Source: Dysidea avara
Taxonomy: Eukaryota > Porifera > Demospongiae > Dictyoceratida > Dysideidae
NCBI RefSeq assembly: GCF_963678975.1
Contig: NC_089272.1
Span: 1-64,000 of the forward strand
Length of the DNA: 64,000 nucleotides
Direction of reading: 5' to 3'
How positions within the stretch are numbered: the first letter of the stretch is position 1; the number at the start of each line of letters is the position of its first letter. Position numbers and translations under genes: made by a program. Of the stretch, positions 36,751 to 48,800 are shown piece after piece. Below the pieces are notes generated by a model. The model was given only the letters and a program-made list of their open reading frames with translations. It had not been told where the DNA came from and did no database searches.

Positions 36751-37735
36751 CTTTATACTGCTGTTGTGCCATAAACTCATCGTAATCACTCAAGCTGTTA
36801 ATTCACCAGTTCTTCACACTACCGTTGTGCCATAAACTCATCGTAATCACTCAAGCTGTTAATTCACCAGTTCTTCACGCTACTGTTGTGCCATAAACTC
36901 ATCGTAATCACTCAAGCTGTTAATTCACCAGTTCTTCACACTACTGTTGTGCCATAAACTCATCGTAATCACTCAAGCTGTTAATTCACCAGTTCTTCGC
37001 ACTACTGTTGTGCCATAAACTCATCGTAATCACTCAAGCTGTTAATTCACCAGTTCTTCACGCTACTGTGGTGCCATAAACTCATCGTAATCACTCAAGC
37101 TGTTAATTCACCAGTTCTTCACACTGCTGTTGTGCCATAAACTCATCGTAATCACTCAAGCTGTTAATTCACCAGTTCTTCACACTACTGTTGTGCCATA
37201 AACTCATCGTAATCACTCAAGCTGTTAATTCACCAGTTCTTCACACTACTGTTGTGCCATAAACTCATCGTAATCACTCAAGCTGTTAATTCACCAGTTC
37301 TTCACACTACTGTTGTGCCATAAACTCATCGTAATCACTCAAGCTGTTAATTCACCAGTTCTTCACACTGCTGTTGTGCCATAAACTCATCGTAATCACT
37401 CAAGCTGTTAATTCACCAGTTCTTCACACTACTGTTGTGCCATAAACTCATTGTAATCACTCAAGCTGTTAATTCACCAGTTCTTCACGCTACTGTTGTG
37501 CCATAAACTCATCGTAATCACGCAAGCTGTTAATTCACCAGTTCTTCACGCTACTATTGTGCCATAAACTCATCGTAATCACTCAAGCTGTTAATTCACC
37601 AGTTCTTCACACTACTGTTGTGCCATAAACTCATCGTAATCACTCAAGCTGTTAATTCACCAGTTCTTCACACTACTGTTGTGCCATAAACTCATCGTAA
37701 TCGCTCAAGCTGTTAATTCACCAGTTCTTCACTGT
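36751..37735. repeat. 61-bp satellite, about 16 copies
   Basis: Units contain TGTGCCATAAACTCATCGTA, then ATCACTCAAGCTGTTAATTC and ACCAGTTCTTCACACTACTG. Copies differ by single bases (CACACTACTG, CACGCTACTG, CACACTGCTG), which shows recent homogenisation. The period of 61 is not a multiple of three and no ORF persists. Confidence 0.97.
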
Positions 37736-38883
37736 GACACCACGGAATATGCAATGACAGCAACTCGTCAGTTTCTTTGTCGAGATGATTATCTTTACTA
37801 GCGTCTGTCTTCAGGAAGAAGCAATGAGGTTAGTTTCAAGTTCTCTTCAGCTCTTCGATGAAAATATGTTCGTCTTTTGCACTCGTGTCAAGATTGTGTG
37901 ATCATCTAATCCAATCCACCTACGTACAGTATTTGCCCATATAAAACTTTCATTTTCTAAGTTGGTTAGAGACCATGCTGAATTGAACCTCGCCAAATTA
38001 CTTTATCCCTGCTTCACCAAAACTCTGTGAATTATACTAATTAGTAAAAATATTATGGTTATAGTATTTTTTTGAAGCGTGGGCGAGACAAATTACAAAA
38101 CCTGCTTTTACCAAAGCAGTGATAAATAATTTCAACAACTGTGTTGCGGTAGCAATACAACTAATTGTACTTGTTTGTTATTACTGCAGAATAACAACTG
38201 TTCTTGTCCACTGTAGAACAGTGTTGATCACTGAATCGTTATAAATGTCTAGGTATAAGGCTGATTGAGTGGGTATAGCAACATTCATTAAGAACAGTTA
38301 TAGAATGTTCGAATGTTAAACTTTAACAGTTATTCATTCCTTATTATTAATATAGTAATTCCCCACCCTGGGAATGTGATGGTGCTGTGTTATTGTCATG
38401 AGTATCAGATGAATGACATAGCCCCAGGAGTTCATAATATTAGTATAGCCCATACGTCAGATTGTGCAGAGTCCTAGAATTTACTCTAAGATAATATTGC
38501 TATTGTCATGACAAGGCGCTCACTGGTTAACTATCGCTGTTGCTATACACCAAGTAAGGAGTAGGTTCTGTAGAGCATACAGATAGTGGGGAATGAAGCT
38601 AATCCTTAAAAGACAGTTTCCACATGTTCCAGTGCTCATATTTAACATTTGGTAGTGGGTTACAGGTTACAGTAAGGACCCTTATCAAGCAATACTCTAA
38701 CAAATTCAGTCAAAAATATGCTTTTAAAACTGCCTAAATTTGTCAATCAAGTGTTCTAGTCCACATTAACTCAGTATACACACAGAATGCAATTAATCAT
38801 GAGATTACTGGCTAGTATTTGTAATCACGATCACACAGCACTAATAGTGCTAGACTATATCATAGTTCTACATACAGTATACT
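37736..38883. other. No gene recognised
   Basis: AT-rich. A degenerate GGAGTTCATAATATTAGTAT at 38431 resembles one arm of the 27154 palindrome family. Confidence 0.35.
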
Positions 38884-39115
38884 GTGGTATGCCAAAATGC
38901 ACCTGTCAAGCTGAAGCAACATCGAACCCGTAGCCTTGAGTTGTGCTTGGCTGAAGACATTAGTAAGTCAGTTAGTCAGTTAGTCAGTCAGGTAGTAGAA
39001 AATTCCAATGATTTTTTTTTTTTTTTAACTTTTGTAGCATTCTATTGGGGTCATACTGAAGGCAATTTTGAGCCTAACCATACATGTCAAGGCACCAGGA
39101 TGGTATTGTGAAGCT
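38884..39115. repeat. Dispersed repeat, copy 2
   Basis: GGTATGCCAAAATGCACCTG, then GCTGAAG and a GTCAGTTAGTCAGT run, matches the 20385 copy. A T-rich tract follows at 39011. Confidence 0.6.
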
Positions 39116-40235
39116 GGTGATATTTTAGGCCAGAAAACCCTGATCCCTATTATACAATACTACCACTGCTGTGTTATACTGTACATAATGTTGAAAATGG
39201 TAACTAATTTGAAATAGTTATATGACCTGCTGAGCAAACATGTGCCATTTTCGTATATTCCTCTAATTTGATTTTATTGCTTCTCTGCAGTAAAGGAGCA
39301 AACAGCCAAAGTTTCAGTCTTTTGTGATGAATAGTCTTGGAGTTATAGTGGTAGACAGTTGGAACAGTAATAAGCTCGACTTGTACAGCAACAATACAGC
39401 AAATAAATTACAAACGCTTAGTTGATCAATCATAACTTGCGACTGAAACAAGCTACAACAACGGATTTTGGCTCAGTCTGTTCACTATGAACTGGCACAT
39501 CTTTATCAAGGTATAGTATTTTCCTACAGTACATTTCTGTATGGACAGATTCCAATAATAAAATGACGACGATGCACTTTATTTCTACCACATTATAAAT
39601 GAGTGCCCGTAATTCATGTACCATACGCTGTACGAACATGGAACGAAGATTATCTTACTCCCCATGAACAGGGGAATCCAACGGTGTATAGGTGTTATTA
39701 AGCTTGTTTTCAGTACATATATACCGAAGCAATTAAAACGTGCATAAAAGTGGTTTCCCAGATTTATTTCAATACGTTATTATAGCAAAATAGAGTTTTG
39801 TGAAAATGGTTGATTTTCACTCAGCGGGTCACATGATCTTTACCAAAGATGTGTTGCTAACATATTCTGGTATCATTACAGGTTACCTAGCAACAGTTGT
39901 CATCATCAACAAGACTTGTCAACTGATTATTGTCCGTATTGTAATTGTGATCAACCCACAACCATCACCATGGTAACAGATAGTGACATCACAGACCTAG
40001 CTGTCACACTTAATACAATACTACACACACAAGCTGTAACACTACCTGACATGGTGCAGTTAATGTATACATGATTATTGTATGCTGTAAAACTGGTCTG
40101 ATATCCTGGTTTATCATGTGTAATACTGTACAATGGAACACCTCTTTAAGGACAGCCCTGAATTTTGTACAACCTCTTTATAAAGGACATCCATTTTGGT
40201 CTCAAATCAATACAGTATTAGTAGCTTGTACACCC
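39116..40235. other. No gene recognised
   Basis: The 39215-39400 part is homologous to 26410-26600 (CTGAGCAAA, ATTTTATTGC, AAGTTTCAG, TTTTGT landmarks), a diffuse dispersed repeat. Confidence 0.35.
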
Positions 40236-40392
40236 CTTTGAAGACACCTCTTAATTAATGACACCTCTTAACTGAAGGCACCTCTTAACTGAGGACACCT
40301 CTTAACTGAAGACACCTCTTAACTGAAGACACCTCTTGACTGAGGACACCTCTTGACTGAGGACACCTCTTAACTGAAGACACCTCTTTACA
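40236..40392. repeat. 18-bp minisatellite, about 8 copies
   Basis: Units GACACCTCTTAACTGAAG, with GACTGAGG variants. Confidence 0.9.
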
Positions 40393-40867
40393 AAGAAAAA
40401 AATGTGTCCCATCTTAAGGGTTCTACTGAACCTGTTTGGACCTGGCCTATAACATGCACCTAAATTTATTCCAATTGGACTCTATCAGTTAATTTCATAA
40501 ATGTAGGATGGGATAAATAAAGTCTGAACTGAAGGCGGCACTGCTCCGGAGGGGTATAAATCTATGGCACAGGTAATAGTGACAAGATACCAGCTGGTTT
40601 TGGTGCACCCACTACATGCCTACACCTCAACGGCTTGTCTTGCTGGGAAACAGTATTGGACTGGAATCCTATTTCAATGTGTCCTGCACTCTGCCAAGGT
40701 CATCATACCAAACACTCTAATTAAACGATAAGAATTTTGACAGTACATACTAGAGAAATATAGACTACTACCATATGGCTAGTAGCTATAAGTTAAGTAC
40801 AGTGAAACACAGTAAGGAATGTTGTACAGGTGATTTCTACAAGTACAATAATCTCCTCCACTCATGT

Positions 40868-41000
40868 GATAGTTTATAAGGCTTTACAGCACAAGTGTAA
40901 GTCACCTGGTCCTACAGCCTGTTTAAAGATGTTTGAAAAGGAGAGTAAATCCATGTTTATTGCTTGCAGCATTGGTGGTGGGGGTAATAGCTCCTTTTCT
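40868..41000 (-). repeat. SINE 3' half, minus orientation
   Basis: Reversed, it reads through CATGGATTT, CTCCTTTTCAAACA, CAGGCTGTAGGACCAGGTG and ACTTGTGCTGTAAAGC, the same order as in the SINE at 41740-41960. Confidence 0.75.
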
Positions 41001-41739
41001 AGCTTTTTTTTTCATGGTTTGTCAGCCACATAGCTGCAAGCAATAAACTACTCTAATAAAACAATCACAAAGATTAATCATACCAGTAGAAATCACCAAC
41101 ATGCAAGTACTCATGATGTTGTTTTATTATTTGAGAAAACTATATCATTACATAGTCAAGTACAAAACTTACCCAGTAACTAACTTATTTGTATTATTTT
41201 AAGGATAAAAGCTTGCACCTGTACATATACTAATAGCTATACAAAATCAAATAAGCACTGGCAATTACTGTAACATCTGTCCAGCAGTGTTTTAAAATCA
41301 TTAGCAGAAGGGGAACCAACTTGTGTACTGGCAAAAATTGTGAATGTGGCAGAGTGCATGCAGTACTAATAGGATTCCAATCCAGAGTCCAGTCCAGGTA
41401 TTAAATAGTGCATCTATTATCTCCAGATTATCCTTTACTTTAACGGAGTGTTAATGATACCATTAGTTATTAAGCCCACACACAAATTTCTCCATCATAT
41501 TTACAAGATATAACAGTTTTTTTTGATACTTTAAAGATGTGACTGGTCATGTTGGCCGTAATACCAATCATCTCTTCATTACCAGGGTGTATAGCAATTC
41601 TGGGAAAAGGTCTTTTTATTATCGTGGGTGTATTAATAAATAAACTAGTGTCCATTTGGTTCTACTTGGGGTACTTTGAGATAATGAGTTACTCTCTAGA
41701 ATTCCTATGGATATAATTACATGAAAATAACAAGGAGAA

Positions 41740-41960
41740 AACATCCTGACCACCTGGTAGACTCCTGTAAGTATTTGAGCGTAAATCGGATGGCTGCAGG
41801 TTCGAGGCCACCTAGGTCCAGTCATGGATTTTTTCTCCTTTCTCCAACTTTTCAAACACACCTTAAGTAGCTAAAGTCTTTGAGCAGGCTGTAGGACCAG
41901 GTGCCCTACAGACCTTCAGCACTTGTGCTGTAAAGCATTAATAAATAAAAATAAATAAAA
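41740..41960 (+). repeat. tRNA-derived SINE
   Basis: GGTTCGAGGCC near 41799 is a pol III B box, with an A-box-like TGGTAGACTCC about 45 bases upstream. The body contains CAGGCTGTAGGACCAGGTGC and CACTTGTGCTGTAAAGC, and it ends in an (AATAAA)n tail at 41940-41960. Confidence 0.75.
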
Positions 41961-42089
41961 AGTATTCTGTGAAACAATCAACTGTTGTGGAGGTTACTAT
42001 GCTCTTTTGTCATTCAAAAAAATATTGGCATTAAAATTAATATCATAATTCCGGCTTTGTATTTGCTTTGTGTGTGTGCATATTTATTT

Positions 42090-42341
42090 TTGGTGTTTAT
42101 TATGATTAAGTACGAGTAAAGGCAAAGCCTGTATACCCGATCAATGTATTAGACAAACTGAATCTAAAAAAATCTAGTAAATAATTATCTAACAACGATT
42201 TAAAAGTGTTAATTGAGTACTTTTCTACACCAGAGGTAGGTAAACTGTTACAATCATTAATCGCTCTATCCATAAAGTAATTTGATCTGCATAATAATCT
42301 TGAATGTTACTTAAAAATTTAAACTGGTGCCCCCTGGTAGC

Positions 42342-42379
<38 letters not shown>

Positions 42380-42640
42380 AGTGGTGGAGTAGTGTATAGA
42401 TGATTAGTAAAGTCTGAGCTGAAGTAATCATTAAGAATTTTGTATAGAAATATTAGATCGCCCCTCTGATGTCTATACAACAGCGATGGTAAGGATAGTA
42501 ATGACAGCCTCTCAGTATAGGATTTGTCATATATATGATGGGATGAGACGGGTAGCTCTACATTGTACCTTTTCAACCTTTCTCAGTCTGATCAAGGGTA
42601 AAAAGTGGTCCCCGTGAAATGGCATTGCTGTCTATAGCTA
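42090..42640 (-). pseudogene. LINE 3' end (CR1/L2-like), minus strand
   Basis: Minus-strand translation gives RLRKVEKVQ, LPSLLYRHQRGDLIFLYKIL, then MDRAINDCNSLP and a short tail. These are the conserved terminal blocks of CR1/L2-type reverse transcriptases. A (TAG)n expansion at 42338-42375 interrupts the frame. Its 3' tail has GGCTTTGCCTTTACTC, similar to GGCTTTGCCTTTTGTG in the tail of the intact LINE at 57295-60744. Confidence 0.85.
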
Positions 42641-42832
42641 CTATAGTTGTAACTGTATTTTGTACTCTCCTTTTGTTCACAGGGCTCCACTGAAAATCAG
42701 TATTTACTGAGCGTGGTAGGACCCCCATTTAAAAATTACAACACCAAACACGTATTTGCGCATTAGCGCGGGCCCGGCTGGACACGAGACTGGAGGTGTT
42801 GCACGTGAGTTACTCGTCCGTCGTTCTATGCA

Positions 42833-45800
42833 ATGGCGTTAAGCAGGTAAGTGTGTTATTGTTACATAATCCCGTACCCAACTACTCGAGTGTTGTGATT
42901 ATGATTATTGTTGTGTGAGTACATGTAAAGTTTAGAGATCTGTTGGTGTGCATTATTTAGAATAGATTTTGTGAAGGATAATGGGATTTACTCTTGGTAC
43001 AAGTAACAAAAAGCACGCTATATAAAAGTCAAGCGGCAAGTGGCACAATGGGCGTGGGGGATACAGGTAGAATCTTTAATTCCCGTGCTTCCACTACTTG
43101 GGATGTAGTTGATCTGTTTACCTGTTGAGAAGCCATGTATAATTGTTTAGTTTTGTATGTAGTTTTTTTTTTGGTCTTGCCAGGGCTCCATACTTTTTAG
43201 TAATAACTTGGTAACCCTGAGACTGGACTCCTGACCCTTTGTTCATGTAATTGTCAATTATTATGACGTTTATCCCCCCCCGTCTGGTGTAGCCGACCCG
43301 CATGGATACAGGGTGGTCAGGGAAGAGTGGGAACTGGTAGCCACTGGAGGCACAGTTTGTTGCTTGAATGAAACTATTATTTCAGAGGGTGTGTAGTCCC
43401 TGAAGGGGTGGTATTACATTCATCTCTGGCAAGAAACTATCAGTAACTGAAGAAATTATTTGATAATGTTGAAGACCCTGAACCATAGATCCTTTACACT
43501 CCAAAGGATCTATGCCTGAACTGAAGGTGTGCAGATTGGGTTGGATTGGCCTTGTGGCTCGACTTACCTTAGGCTGTGCAAAGTTATATTTCTGGTCCTA
43601 ATTCCCCAAAATTGACCGGGCATTTTTTTTCTTCCTTACAACTTTTTCATGTAGTACACTATATTTGAAGTAGCAGTAGATAGCTTTATAGCCAGAAAAA
43701 CAAACTTAATGTTAAAGTTTGTACATCTTTATAAGAAAAGAGTGTACAAGACATGAAAACCTTTCAACAGATATAAATTATTGTATGATGATTGTGCAAT
43801 TCATTCAGCAGAAAATGACCAGGAAGGGGACTAGAAACATAAAATTAATTTTCGTGGCCTTACTATTCAACATTTTAAGAAAGTTAATGGTCATTGTCTG
43901 CCTTTACCAACCCCAATATCACATACTTGTTCCTGCCATCCCCTCAATCTTAGGCACCTACAAACAAGAATTGATGTTTACGAGTACTCTTTCTTATCAC
44001 AAACAATTATTCAATGGAATCAACTACCTATTCCTGACATTGACAAGATTGACAATTGATACTTTTTAAAATAATTTAATTACAATCATGTGTACCATAC
44101 GGAGGGAAACTTTGGCGCTGGCAAAATTTGGCGAATGACCATGGATTCGCCAAATTTTATCCATCCAAATATTTTGTATGCTAAAAATCACGTGACAGGC
44201 AGCCGCTTCGTGTAATCTTTCAGTCTAAGCTAGATCAATTTAACTGAAGGCATGTCTATTTTACGGTATTTCAAGCGGGTGAACAAAACTGGGGCAAAAT
44301 TGGCCGATGATGATAGTTTGCCAGAACCTAGTGGTCCGCTAAGTAACTCTGTGCCACTAACGGCCATCAAGCTAGCAAATGCAAAGGTTTCATGACAGCT
44401 TAAAGCAAAGAATGATCTTTGAAGTTCACGGTCCAAGCCATACCTGATGCTAACACCTGACCAAAGGTACGAGATAGGCAAGCGAGCAGCAGAGCATGGT
44501 GTGACTACCACTCTTTGCTACTACACTCGGAAGTACCGGGATCTCCCATTAACAGAAACAAGCACGCGAAGGTTTAAAGATTTGAACAAAGATCACTGTC
44601 GAGAACAATCTAAACCTCGCCAAGCTTCTGCAGATGGCAACAATGCTGACCCGAGTGCTGGCCCAAGTGAAGAAGCTCATCATGAAGAAGTTAAAGAATT
44701 GCCACGTAAAAAACAAGGACGACCACTCCTTTTACCAGATGCACTAGATCACCAAGTGCAAGAGTACGTTAAAGATTTGCGAAAACGTGGGCTGCCAATA
44801 AATACATCTTTAGTGGTTGCAGCTGGAGAAGGAATTGTCATGAACAAATATGCTGGGTCAGATTGTGGAAGGCAGCATGTTCAGTTTAACTACCGACTGG
44901 GCTAAGTCTTTGTTAGGCAGGACGGGATATGTCATGAGAAAGGCATGTAGTAAATCAAAAGTGGATGTAGCTCAGTTTGAAGTATTGAAGGGCGAATTTC
45001 TGCTTGAGATACAAAATATTGTCTGCATGGACAGTGTTCCACCAGAATTGGTAATTAATTTTGACCAGACAGCTCTGAACTATGTGCCAATTCCTGATTG
45101 GACAATGGAAAAGGAAGGGACAACACAAGTTGAAATAATAGCTAAAGATGATAAGAGACAACTCACAGCTGTCTTTGCAGGCTCTGCAACAGGTGAGTTT
45201 TTACCCTTACAGCTCATCTACGAAAGAAAAACTGATCGCTGCCTTCCATATTAAAACTTTCCTTCTTCATGGCACATTACTATAAACACCAATACACTGG
45301 TCAAATGAGCTTACAATGAAAGAGTATTTCACTGAGATAATATTACCCAGAGCTTATGATAAGAATTCTCTGTTGTCCTGCCACAATGTCCTGACAAACC
45401 AAAATCGGCCGGACAATTGCCTAAATTGACTGGACATGAGATGAATGCCCAACATGTTTACTGTAGCATAGCAAATGAACATTATAGTGGTAAGACATCA
45501 CATGCCTTACTGCAGCTGTTATGTGGTTAAAGTACACCAGAGGGTTGGCAAATGGTACATTTATGGTCACTCCCTTGGGTTGTAAGAATGTATACTATCT
45601 CCTGGCAACCAAGTGACTGTTATTATTGATAGCATGCCAGCTCAGCCCTTAGGCTCCTTCTTTATGCTTTGATGGGACACTGTGTCCGGACAAATTGCAT
45701 TATGGTCAGACATCTATGCAATTTGACCGGATTTTGTCCGGTGTCCGGACGTTATCATAAGCTCTGTTACCGTATGTAAACGAAAAGAGAAGAATACTGA

Positions 45801-48800
45801 AACTTAGCAGTGCACAGCCAGCTTTATTGATATTTGACAACTTTAAGGCTCAGTGTACCCCCATCCTTTCTAACTTTGCTTGATTCAAACAAGATCAATG
45901 TTGTGATGATTCCACCCAATTGTACTGACAGGCTACGGCCTTTAGATTTGAGTGTCAACAAGGCAGCAAAATATTTTTTACGTGGTCAATTCAGAGAATG
46001 GTATGCAAAACAAGTTTGCTCTCAACTTGACGGACAAAATGCCATAGATTTAAGGTTGAGTGTTCTTAAGCCTCTTGGTGCAGCATGGATTAATTCTATG
46101 CATGCATACATCACAAATAACCCAAGCCTTGTTATAAATGGATTTAAAGAAGCTGGTATACTTGACTGTATGCAGAGTTGTGAAACTTGAATATAGACTT
46201 GAAATTAGAATTACTGCTAACCAGAAACTGATTACATTTTTAATTATAGCTATACAATAATTTGTGAATCACTAATTTTAATTTTAAACCAATATGTATG
46301 ATCTACATAGTTACACAGATTACTTACAATGAAAAGGCAAACTAAACAATTATATTCATTACTACAATCATTTGTGAATCATTACAACCAAAAACCATAA
46401 TAACTATAAATGCAATTAAAAAAAATGAATTTAAAAATGTTCATTTTACATTTGTAAACCACTATCATTGCAGATCTAAATACATTGCTTACAAGGAAAA
46501 GGTGATATTAATTTACTGTTAAAGCAATCAACTAAATAGGACCTAAGGGATGCTTGCATAAATTGTAGCTTGCAGGGATTTTTACCAAATGCTATGGCTG
46601 TGGCATTTGCTATAGCAAATAAACCACAGTCAGCACCCCCCCCCCCCCCCCCCTTTTGTTTCTGACAACGAGACATCATTATGATTGGTTTCAAACAACT
46701 GGTCCTGGACTGGAATAAATTTGCAATGACACTTGCTGTTTCTTTGTCACAGTAAGTAAAAAGTGAATCATAAAGTTTTACCTGGCCAAGTCTACATCCT
46801 ACTGTGAAAGCAACAATCCAGTGAAGATGGGATCTGCAATGGATTATTTGAAGCTTATTGTTCACATCGTTCTCTGTTAGGTTCTGTTCTTTCTCTTGGT
46901 ATAATGTTGATTGCAGACCCTTCAACGTTGGAAACTGCACTTTTAATAGCTGCTGAGCCAGGTTTATTTCATTATCAGTTAGTTCCTGTCCCATTATTAT
47001 TTCCTCAGCATCAAACAATTTAGCTTTCTTCATTGGTGATTCATTCTCCAATGTACTCGTTAAATCAACCTCTAATTCCGGCAGCTTAGCTTGTTCCTCT
47101 GTAATCTGAACTCCAGCTGTCTTTGCAGTAGTTGCGGCAGTTCCACTTTGATGACTGCAATCTGAGCTGCTAATTCGAGAGTGCGTGTCTGCAGCTGCAT
47201 TACCTGTATCTGTTTTTCATCATCTAAGGTTCCTTCACGGACTTTCACAGATAGAGTAATTTCCAGCCGTTTCCTTGTGATTTGATTCAACTCAGCACGC
47301 GTAGTAGTAAAGACCAGAATGCAAGGTAGCTCAAGACCACCTTGTGGTAGATTGCCTGCTCTCAGTTATTAAGCACCGGATAGCGCCATCCTGTCGTATA
47401 AAACTTGAGCAAATCGATGATATTTCACGTGGCACGTGGCCAACAATGCTTATGACACAGTCAATTTCTTTCTTCATTGCTACTGCTTGTGGATCATGAG
47501 AATTACCTATTTCCCACTCACAAATTAGTTCATCTCCTATACATGGGTTTGTCCAGATAGCTTGGTATACATGGTATCCTCGAACCTTAGAGTCCAGACG
47601 AAATGTAAGTGCTGCCAACATATCTGCTATTCCTGGGCAAATACTGGTTTGAACCTGCAGTTGATTACCACATAGTCTACATAGCTAGCACTGGGTTCTG
47701 ACGTGTGTGAATGCAGTGCATAAGAAATTTAATTAATTGATTACGGGCGTGCGTCTAGATAACAATTCGCCAAATTTTATTTTGCCAACTGTAGTTTCAA
47801 ACCTAATTCGCCAAATTTTCCCCCCGCCAAAGTTTCCCTCCGTACGGTAATTGTAATGTACATTACTGTATAATGGCGCTGGCCTGTTGTGTCGCGCAGC
47901 AATGCAGCCCATTTTCTAGTAAAGTAAGACACCAATACCTGCCCTGGCACTCCAGTTAACCCTCCGGCACCGGAATAGGGTGGTGAAGAACATGCTGGTT
48001 TGGTTGTGCTATTGTTTTGTTGTGCTATCGTTTTGTTGACAATATTTCAGTGGTTAACAATGATAACTAATTAACTAACGTGGCTAGCTGCGAGTCTCTT
48101 AGTACTAAGAGACTAGTGGTGGAGTCTCTTTGTGAATAAGAAACTCTATTTTACAAAACATTGCTAACATACCATTTTCTAAAACATTTTATTAATTAGC
48201 AAAGTCCACACGTTAAGGAAACTGCCAGGGCACAAGTGCTTGTAAATCAGAAATAATCTCCAGAATTTGCATGATCCAGCAATTGACTTGGCCTGCACTA
48301 TAGTATGTTCACGTTGAGCTGAACCCTCAAAAACATTTAATAACTCATGGACGCAATTACACACGATCTTGAAATTTGGCTCATTTGTAGTAGTGCTTGA
48401 TCCGCTAAAAATATTTCAAAATCTTGTTGTTCAAATGTTAGACATAATATTTACAGTCAATCAAAATTTTCACAATACATTTCCTATGGGGAAGCCATAT
48501 AAGTACAGTGTCCAATGCAGCCCTTTCCCGAACTTGTAATGGAGCCAAACCGTACGTGTCTGTTGTTGACAGCTTTGCTGTTACCAATAATCATCTGGTT
48601 GGCTGAAATGTTAACTCTGTTGAGAAAAAATCCACTTTTAATTTTTAGCCATTTTTCAGGATTCAGCTCAACGTGAACATACTATAACAGAAGAAGGTGA
48701 CACACAGGCACTCACAGTAGTTAGATCTGCAACCACAGTCAAACTCTAAGTCAAGGGTCAAGGCCTGCCAAGTCAACAGTCAAGGGCAAAAAATTTCAAC

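Larger units (their letters stand above)
44100..47842. mobile_element. Pogo-like DNA transposon (3.74 kb) with accessory HIRAN-Ulp1 gene
   Basis: Perfect 18-bp terminal inverted repeats CGGAGGGAAACTTTGGCG are flanked by TA on each side (44098-44099, 47843-47844), the Tc1/mariner-pogo target signature. Subterminal ATTCGCCAAATTTT motifs repeat near both ends. Inside are a plus-strand DDE transposase (44252-46190) and a convergent minus-strand gene (46476-47621). A 419-bp MITE has inserted in the transposase. Both genes are decayed. The element sits in SDHC intron 1. Confidence 0.9.

Noticed and set aside
36751..37735. CRISPR-like array
   Set aside because: Whole units repeat without unique spacers; a eukaryotic satellite.
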